Notes under the pieces: generated by a model
Told to the model about the DNA's origin: nothing
Databases searched by the model: none
What the model saw: the letters and a program-made list of their open reading frames with translations, nothing else
Program-made: the position numbers and the translations under genes
Part shown: piece after piece, positions 8,347-15,500 of the stretch
Numbering within the stretch: the first letter of the stretch is position 1
How the letters are laid out: each line of letters opens with the position of its first letter
Source: Acanthamoeba lenticulata
Taxonomy: Eukaryota > Discosea > Longamoebia > Acanthamoebidae
Assembly: GCA_002179805.1 (NCBI GenBank)
Contig: NAVB01002226.1
Location: 1-15,500 of the forward strand
DNA: 15,500 bases
Reading direction: 5' to 3'

Positions 8347-11300
8347 TCAGGCGGAGGAGGAGGCCTGGAGCTCGCGCTTGAGGGCGAGGGTGCGCTCGTC
8401 GGCGTGCTGGAGGTAGCGGGCGAGCTTGGCCTGGAGCTGCTTGTGGGCCCCGTGCAGTCGGTTGCGCTCGGTGGCGGAGAGCGGCGAAGCGGTGTCGCTC
8501 ACGACGGCCTGGATCTGCTGCTCCAGCTGCTCCAGGCGCGTGTAGGGCAGCCACTCGGCGCAGGGCGCCTCCTTGTTGGGCGTCGTCGCCTCTCGCCATC
8601 GCTCCTCCCGCTCGTCGAGCACCTCCGCCAGCAGGTCGATGGCGTCGTCGTAGACTCCGAACTTGAGGTACAGATACAGCAGCGTCGCCACGTCGTGTTT
8701 CTGTCGTGTCATGTCGCACGCGTGTGCGGCGCAAGCGTGAGTTTTCAAAAACAAACAACACAAAAGGGGCTCCGAGCGGGCAGCGACCTTGAAGGACTCG
8801 ACGAGCCACTTGGGGAGCTTGATGCGGTTGTCGAGGGCGAGGATCTTGTGGGCGACGGCCCGGCGGTAGCCCTGCACGTGAACGGGGTCGTACTGCTTGA
8901 GGTACTTCTTAAGCATCCGCCACGCGCTCGTCACCCCGCCGGTTCCGGCCCCCGTCCAGTCCTCATCGAAGTGGAGGCCCTGCTTCCCGTCTCTGGTGGG
9001 CCCATCCCGCCCCACGCCGCGACCAAAGAAAGTGTCGACAATGAGAAGATATAATAAATAAAATGAAAATGAAAATCAATGGGGGAGGACAAGGCGTCGC
9101 GTACGGCGAGAAGTCGACGTGCTGCTGGAGGAGCACGCAGCGCTTGGTGAGGACCTCGAACACGGTGGCCAGGTTGAACCCATACTTGACCGCCAGCGTG
9201 ATGGCCTTGTCGAAGAAGCCCGCGTCGATCAGCTGCGTGTACACGTCGAACGCTTTCGGGCCTGAGAGAACACACCAGCCCCCCCCCCACCGCAAGCGCC
9301 ACGCACAAGTCGACGCAAAGTGAGCAGGCGGGGGCTGCTTGCTTGATTGGGAGGAGCGATGGCGGGGGTTTGGGAGGGAGGCAAGGGAGGGAAGGGGGGA
9401 AGCACCGATGGAGGCGAGCGGGACGGCGGCCTTGAGGAGGGTGAGGTAGGCCATGGTCAGGTGGTACCGCCGCTCGATGTCCTCCAGTGTGGTGACGCCC
9501 TCCGCGGCTCCGGCTTGCTGCTGCTGCTGCTGCTCGTTCCCATCCGAGGGCGTGATGGACACGCTCGGCCCGCCCACCAGCGGCGACATGTCTGGATATT
9601 TATATACGATCGCGTTTCGCGGGTCAGGCTCCATCATCTTCATCATCCTCACCATCATCATCATCATGGCGACGCTCCAAGTATGGGTGTATGTGTAAAG
9701 GGGGAGGCGGTACCGAGCACCATCTGGTCGGCGCCGCTGATCCGCTTACGCTTGGGCAGCTGCTTCTGTCGACATATGAAGCCGTTGAGAAAGAATGGCG
9801 TCAGTGCGAGCACACCGATCCCCCCCCCCCGTGAAAGGAGAGAGAAAGAGGGGAGGGGGGGGATCTGGTACGGGACGCTCGTCGATGGGGGTCTCGGCCT
9901 TGTGGATCCACGCGAACTTGGGGTCCACCAGGCGGAACGCGTTGAGGCACGTCAGGTACGCGTTGGCCACGAGCTGGAGGTGCCGCTCGCTGTGACCGTG
10001 GGCCTCGTTGGCCAGCCGCACCGCGTACTCGTGCATGAACAACGCCGCTGCCACGTGTGCCCCCCCCCCAAAGCCCCCGCGTGTGAGCTTTGGGGGAAGG
10101 AGGAGGAGATGGGATCTAGATAGAGAGAGATAGAAAGATAGATTACCGCTTCGGTAGTCGGATCGGAAGACGTGGTAGGCGTAGAGGATCTCGTAGTAGT
10201 TGGGGCTTTGCCCCTCGACGATGCGTTGCACGTCCTCGGCCCGCGCCTTCTGCGTCAGCACCTGGTTGTGGGGCGGGTATCAGGTCAGATGTCTTTTAGC
10301 GAGGAGACGCGCGCGCAAGGCCAGCTGGAAGGAACTGGGGGAAGACGGACCTGCACGACCTCGGCCTGGAGTCCAGCAAAGGGCAGCTGGCAGAGGAGGC
10401 CCACTTGGTTCTGCGTACAGAGCACCACCACGTACTTGCGCAGCCTGGGAGCCCCCGTCCCGTCAGTCCCGCCACGTCATGCCCGCGTCACACCACCACA
10501 AGCAGGGGAAGGAAGAGGGGGGAGGGGGGAGGGGTACAGGGACGGGTCCGGGTGGGGGTTGGAGAGGAGGGCGAGGTAGGCCTGCTCGTAGTCGTGGAGG
10601 GCGAGGCTGGCCTTGAACACGACCGACCAGAGGAAGGCCTGCGAGGCGTTGTCGTCCCGCGGTGTCTCCTGGAGGGCGGCAAACGCGAAGCGGATGGCGA
10701 AGCCCGGCTGCTTGACGCTCTCAAAGAGCTCGATCACGTGCATGAGGAAGGGCACGTCGAGGCTCTGCTCGGGCGCCTCCACGTGCATGTCCGTCTCCAT
10801 GGCCCCGCGCCCCAGGTGGGTCGTCTCCTGCAGCATGTCCTTGAAGTATCGGCACTCCTCTGCGTGTACACGCGTGCACTCGTCAATCGTCAGCCCCACC
10901 ACCGAAGAGGCAAGGCGCGGACGAGGAGAAGGCACCATCGGAGGAGAGGGTGGTGAGGGCGTGGAGGAAGCACTCGGTGGCCCGGTCGTACTGGGCCAGG
11001 TCCAGGTACGACAGGCCGAGCAGGTACTGCGCCACCCCGCTGGTCTTGCCCGACAGCCGCAGGTCCTCCTGTCCTCCCCGGGCCCCAATCGCAACGCCCC
11101 CCCCCCCACCCCACGCGGATGATGGTGATGAGCCATGGCCGTCACCATCAACAAGAACAACAAGAAGAAGAAATGATGGCGGTGGGTGGAAGTTGATCTT
11201 GATGAGGAGGGGACGTACGTGGAGGAGGGTGTAGAAGGAGTGGTTCTTGAGGAAGACGGAGAAGTGGTAGCCCATGGTGACGTAGCCCAGAACGGTCTGC

Positions 11301-14300
11301 ACAAACGGAGTGGCCAGCGCGGTCCAGAGCTCGAGCGGCTCGGCGTAGAGGTTGAAGGAGGACGTGGTGTCGATGTTGCGCCCGCCCTCGCGCTCCAGCG
11401 AGCGGAGGTAGGCGCCGACGCTGGCCGACGAGGCGAACAGCTGCTGGAGGATGGTGCTGTGCTCCTGCACGAACAGCTCCATCAGCGTGCGGCTCTCGGT
11501 CGATCGCCGGTGCCTCTCGTGCTGTTGCTGCTGCTGGCCCGTGATGTCGAGCAGCGAGAAGCTGCTCAGCTCGTCCGACGTCGTCTTCGGGCTGCGCCAT
11601 TTGCACCCACCACCACCACCATCGCCCCACGTGCCATCATCAGGCGCCTCCTCGAGGGTCTTTTGAGGAGGGAGAGAAGGAGGCGTGCGCACGTCTCAAA
11701 GGTCGGGCAGTACTGGAGGGTGGTCCAGTGGAGGAGGTGGTAGCACTTGACGAGGCTCGACACGCGCGGGAGCAGCTCGCTCTCGATCTCGTAGAAGGCC
11801 TTTGGCGGAAGCTCCATCTGGCGTGGTGTGGCACGTGAGCCCCAAAAGTAGAAATATGTGTGGAATGTGCGTAGGGGGAGGTACGGTGTTCTCGAGGCGC
11901 ATGACAAAGGAGAGGAGGAAGAAGAGGTCCCGCGAGATCTGGTAGCGGGAGCGCGTGATGTGCTGCAGCGACATCGACACGAAGCCCTCCATGAACTCGC
12001 CGCCAAACAGGCCCGCACACCAACTCTCCTTCTGCGCCCACATCGCGTCCTCACGGCCCTCGGCACCTGTCGGCCACGCGTGAGGATTCTCTTCCGAAGG
12101 AAATAGAATCATGAAATAGATAATCATAAAAAAATTGGAAAATTCGGGGAAAAAGGGGAGAGGAGCGTAACTGGTGGCGGGGAGACGGTGCGGGTCGAGG
12201 AGGTCGAGGAGGTTGCGGACAGAGGGGAGGAGCTTCTTGGTGGCGTAGACGCTCCGCAGCAGCCGGCGGATAAAGTCGTACGGGGCCGGGCGCTTCTTGT
12301 GTTCGCTCATGGTCGACTGCGTGGCCGAGAGGAAGGCGTCGATGTGCCGCGACGCTGCCGTGAAGGGGTCCCGTGAGAAATAGAGCTCCTCCTCGAACGC
12401 GGCGAGCACGTCCTCGCCCAGCTGCAGTCATGAGACATGACCATCGTTGATCATCATTAACATTCATCACAATCGCTAGCGCAAGTGTTGATGAACGGCA
12501 GGCCGGACCTCTTGGGAGACCAGGTTGGTGGCAGTGAGGAGCTCCGGCACCATCTGGTACGTGGCATCGCTGTACACACTCGTGCCGGGCAGCAGCAGGC
12601 GCGATGCTGTTGTCCGCACGTCCGCCCACGCCCACATCGACCCACAACGCATCAGAATGTTGCGTTCAACGCCGCCCACAACCACCCAGGTGGCGCCGAT
12701 CCTGGCAGTCCCGTACCGGACGGCACGGCGGCTACGGCCAGCTTCTGCTTGAAGGGCTTGACGATGGCGGTGTCCGACGTCGGCCTAGGCAGGCTGACCG
12801 CATGCAGGGCCTCAAGTGGCTCGCAGGGCCGCGCGAACGTGAGGCTCGCCTACCGAGGAGGAAAAGGAATGCGTGAGTCGACATGCGCAGCAGGAAAAGC
12901 TCCCATTTGAGGAGCGAAGGGGGACTCACCCTCTTGATGATGACCATGAAGCCGCTGTGGGGATCTTTGAAGATGGCAACCGGAGTCTCCTCGTCGGCAA
13001 AGGCGCTCCGGACCTTGACCATGAAGCTCTCCCAGAAGGACTTCTGGAGGTGCATAAACTCCTCGATGTCCTCCTCTTCCTCTTCGTGACGAGCCTGGTA
13101 GGCGTTCATCACCTGTCGAGTTTTCCGATGGTGAGAATTTTGTTTTTTGTTTTTTGTTTTTTGTTTTTGGTTTGTGTTATTTTGTTTTGTGTTTTAAAAA
13201 GCAAAAAGGGACGGAGAGCGAACCAGGTCGTGGATGAGAGCCGGGATGTCGCGGTGGAGACGCGCGACCGAGAGCGATGCGCGTGTGGAGGCGGCGGCGG
13301 GCTTGCCCGCGCCAGCAGTGGCGGTGGTGGCGTCGCGCAGCTGCTGGTAGGCCTTGTGGATGGCCGTGAGACTGTAGCGGCCGGGCTTGAAGAGGTCCTC
13401 GAGGAAGGCCGCTTGCACATCGTTGTGGGCCTCGGTCAGGGACGGGTACTCCCTGCGGTCGTCGGGCGCGTGGAGGAGGACCGACGTCCAGCAGTTGTCC
13501 TCCACCATGAACGGCTCCGTTTGAGCCGACCTGAGTCCCCAAAGCACATCAGCTCTCTCACATAAAGAAGCAGGCCCAAAGGTGGGTGGCGTACGTTTCA
13601 AAGGTGACGTATTTGAGGGCGAGGCCTTCGCTGGGGTCGGCCCACAGAGCCCACAGGCACGCGAACGAGAACCTGAAGTCGACCAGATTTCTCTGTGTCG
13701 ACGATTAACGACGATCACCACGCAGGCGCTGGCAACGTCAGCGGGAGAGCCAGAGCTGCGTGGAGGATGGCGGGCACGGGACCCAAGACGAAGGGACGCA
13801 CCAGCTTGGAGTAGTGGAAGCTGTCGAATTCGAGGCCCTTGAGGAAGATGTAGCCGTTCTCCTCCTCGATAAACGAGACCGTGTACAGTTGGAGCTGCAG
13901 GTGCGTCCGCACAACAACAACACAAAGTAACAAGTAACACAACCCGTCAGGCGAGGTTCCTCATTTAAACGCCCAGCGAGGGCACGCACCTGCGACTCTT
14001 CGCGGAGCTCAAAGTAGATGCCCAGCTTGCAGCGCATGGGGTCCTCGTCGTAGGAGTACACCCGGAGCGGGCCCTTCCGCTGAACTACAGCGGCCACGAT
14101 TGGTTGAGAAGGAGGTAAGATGAGATCTCACTCCTCTCTCTCTCTCTCTCTCGTTCTCTCTATTTTCTCTTGTGACACTCTTTTGGGGTTGATCACACGT
14201 ACTGGCATCATCGCCCTCCTGGCTCCACTTGTCGGCGTCGATCTCCTTGGTGTTGAGGAGGGCCCTGCTCTGCACGTCCCACACTGAACGAGCCGGGTCC

Positions 14301-15451
14301 GCGGACCACGTCAGTCTCCGGCGCCGACGCGCAGCAAAAGAATATATATATATATATAAATAAATAAATAAAGCAAAAGGTCGTAGCCCGAACCTCGTAT
14401 CTTGTTGTCGGCACAGAGCGCGAAAATGAAGGGCCGCGCGGGCGTCACGCAGTGCGTAGCCAGGCTGACCACCTCTTCCGGGGCAGGTCTGACGCCAAAC
14501 AACGGTCAATCAGTTAATTACTCGCTCATCAACATGATGGTGACAAGAAGCGAGCGCACTTGGTGCCGAGGGTCGGGAGGAGGCCGCTCCAGAGCTTCTG
14601 CATGAGGCGCTCCTCCTTGAGCTCAAAGACCGTCGTGCCAAAGGCAGGGCTGCCCGGAACCGGGCGCACGTCGTAGGGCTCCACCACTGCGATGTTACCG
14701 TTGCTGAATCCGATGGCCACCCGCTCCTCGTCCACCGGCGCGACGGCCCGCGGCAGCGCGCCATTCCGGACGACGTTGTCCTGTTAGTGGTGGTGGTGGC
14801 CAACGCGCGCCGTGTTGCCGCCATGTCAGCTGCCACTGGTCGGCACACGGCATGCGCGCTGGCGGGGCGGAGGAGAAGGATGGAATGGAACGCGACCAGA
14901 GAGGTGGTGCCCTGCACGAGCTCCACGGCGGTGACCTTGGCCAGGACGGACAGGAGCGCCGGGCTGGGCCGCGCCGTCGTGGCGGCGGCATCATGTGTGG
15001 CGAGCGGGTGCGGGAAGACAAAGCGGTGGAAGGTGCGCGTGGTGACGACTATCACATGCAGCTCACTCAGGCCCTCTTCGGCAGTCTTTTCGAGAAAGAC
15101 AACGTCACCCACAACAGCGCGCGGAAGTTGGATGCGTAGCGCGTTGTTTATGAGCTCGCAATCAAGCGAGATCTCAAGTAGCTCGAGCACGTTTCCAGTT
15201 GAGCGCCTAGTGGATTGCACGCAATTGGGTGAATTCGTAGGCAGGGTTGAGTGAGAGGACAAGGAGGAGTACCAAACGATGAATCGATTGCGGCCGTTAG
15301 CGCCATGCTGGGCTTGGAACCCGTAACCGCCACCGACTCTCTCAGGAAGAGAAGTAGAGGCGGTGCCGGCAGTGAGTGCATCCTTGGAGAGGTCGGCAGG
15401 CAGCGCGATGTCGCGCCAGACCACAGCCCCCTCTGCCAATTGCAGTGGGAC
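8347..15451 (-). CDS. NUP160: Nuclear pore Y-complex scaffold Nup160/Nup120 (5' end outside window)
   Basis: Exons, high to low: 15451-15273, 15206-14897, 14780-14560, 14488-14394, 14283-14203, 14084-13990, 13894-13737, 13672-13595, 13530-13224, 13112-12930, 12849-12717, 12606-12509, 12421-12172, 12066-11885, 11817-11693, 11591-11219, 11068-10936, 10859-10538, 10444-10351, 10261-10147, 10047-9872, 9765-9714, 9591-9406, 9261-9105, 8992-8788, 8700-8347. They total 4,662 nt, 1,553 residues plus TGA, all phases consistent. Nup160 is a beta-propeller plus alpha-solenoid arm of the Nup107-160 complex. N-terminal family marks: NRFIVW, LELLEISLDCELINNALR, HRFVFPHPL, FALCADNKIRVW, LWALWADP. Solenoid marks: YLLGLSYLDLAQYDRATECF, RKYVVVLC, ARAEDVQ, NYYEILYAYHVFRSDYR, NAFRLVDPKFAWI, VFEVLTKRCVLLQ, AWRMLKKYLKQYD, LPKWLVESFK, LLYLYLKFGVYDDAIDL, CAEWLPY. 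The first exon seen starts in phase 0 after an acceptor, so the start codon lies beyond 15500. Human NUP160 is about 1,436 residues; the excess is mainly low-complexity loops. Confidence 0.95.
9632..9667. repeat. Interrupted CAT triplet repeat in an intron
   Basis: CATCAT and CATCATCATCAT runs broken by CTTCATCATCCTCAC, in the NUP160 intron 9592-9713. Confidence 0.75.
9714..9765 (-). other. Mini-exon of NUP160 with NLS-like basic cluster
   Basis: This 52-bp exon encodes KQLPKRKRISGADQMVL, containing PKRKR, a monopartite nuclear-localisation-like sequence. It begins a low-complexity loop (the next exon adds a run of six Gln) between the conserved FAWI segment and the C-terminal solenoid, where family members carry a variable loop. 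Nuclear import function is inferred only. Confidence 0.6.
9817..9865. repeat. Intronic inverted repeat with C-tract and G-tract arms
   Basis: Arms GATC plus seven more C's (9817-9827) and the exact complement (9855-9865), 11 bp each with a 27-bp loop, inside the NUP160 intron 9766-9871. One arm sits a few bases from the donor. Confidence 0.8.
10065..10096. repeat. Intronic hairpin, 10-bp arms
   Basis: CCCCCAAAGC (10065-10074) pairs exactly with GCTTTGGGGG (10087-10096) over a 12-base loop, inside the NUP160 intron 10048-10146. Confidence 0.85.
11121..11149. repeat. Intronic hairpin, 8-bp arms
   Basis: GATGGTGA (11121-11128) pairs with TCACCATC (11142-11149) in the NUP160 intron 11069-11218. 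Confidence 0.75.
13139..13170. repeat. T-run heptamer repeat in an intron
   Basis: Repeats of G followed by five or six T's, in the NUP160 intron 13113-13223. The surrounding 13138-13195 is unusually T-rich on the plus strand (A-rich in the transcript). Confidence 0.8.
14134..14152. repeat. (CT)n microsatellite in an intron
   Basis: Alternating CT run in the NUP160 intron 14085-14202; it reads GA in the transcript. Confidence 0.85.
14342..14372. repeat. (TA)n then (TAAA)n repeat in an intron
   Basis: An AT dinucleotide run followed by TAAA units, in the NUP160 intron 14284-14393. It is a strong AT island in GC-rich surroundings. Confidence 0.9.
15207..15272 (-). other. 66-bp in-frame, stop-free intron of NUP160
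   Basis: Donor GTACTC and acceptor CCACTAG flank 66 bp (22 codons) with no stop, so the frame also stays open if the intron is retained. Removing it joins TG|G (Trp) and gives NRFIVW-RSTGNVLELLEISLD, which matches the family spacing between the NRFIxW and LELxExSLD motifs. Retention would insert 22 Ser/Thr-rich residues there. Confidence 0.8.
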
Positions 15452-15500
15452 CTATCAAAAAATGGGAGCAAATTAAGTATTTCTGAGTGCACCCGAACAA
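15452..15500 (-). other. 3' part of an NUP160 intron at the window edge
   Basis: On the minus strand this stretch ends in CCCATTTTTTGATAG before the first NUP160 exon, a T-rich tract plus AG acceptor, with CTTAAT upstream as a possible branch site. The N-terminal exon lies to the right of the window. Confidence 0.7.

Noticed and set aside
9453..9698. Short plus-strand frame with a hydrophobic Ile/Phe segment resembling a membrane helix
   Set aside because: The hydrophobic run comes from an intronic CATCAT-type repeat and the frame is antisense to NUP160.
1..15500. Bacterial operon, CRISPR array, phage or mobile element
   Set aside because: The genes are intron-rich eukaryotic genes; no regularly spaced repeats, transposase or integrase frames, or terminal inverted repeats were seen.

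Overview
The window looks like nuclear DNA of a free-living amoebozoan, most likely Acanthamoeba or a close relative. This is an inference: coding DNA is very GC-rich, genes are packed a few hundred bases apart and cut by many short introns (64-150 bp), donors often read GT-N-CG, and proteins carry Gln, Ser/Pro and Lys tracts. No rRNA, tRNA, CRISPR array or transposon was recognised. Three large protein-coding genes fill almost everything.

Region 1 (5295 down to 1, minus strand; 3' end outside the window): a COG0523/CobW-family GTPase whose reading frame runs without a stop into a long, mostly alpha-helical protein of unrecognised family. The joined exons give at least about 1,350 residues. 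The CobW module is complete to its C-terminal signature but lacks the usual GCxCC metal-binding motif. The fusion is the most unusual object in the window.

Region 2 (5296-5973): a roughly 680-bp spacer between two divergent start codons, presumably a shared promoter region.

Region 3 (5974-8149, plus strand): a four-exon ArfGAP gene. A normal N-terminal zinc finger with its arginine finger is followed by about 500 residues of Ser-rich, coiled and Lys-rich low-complexity sequence.

Region 4 (8150-8346): a short convergent 3' spacer.

Region 5 (8347 to the right edge, minus strand; 5' end outside the window): NUP160/Nup120, the large scaffold subunit of the nuclear-pore Y complex. I could join 26 exons into 1,553 continuous residues plus stop, with every intron phase agreeing. 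Several introns carry inverted repeats and simple repeats, and one 66-bp intron is in frame and stop-free.

The three genes do not form an obvious pathway; this is ordinary compact eukaryotic gene order (divergent pair, then convergent pair). All splice sites were placed by eye from GT/AG (once GC/AG) signals, phase continuity and, where known, family conservation.
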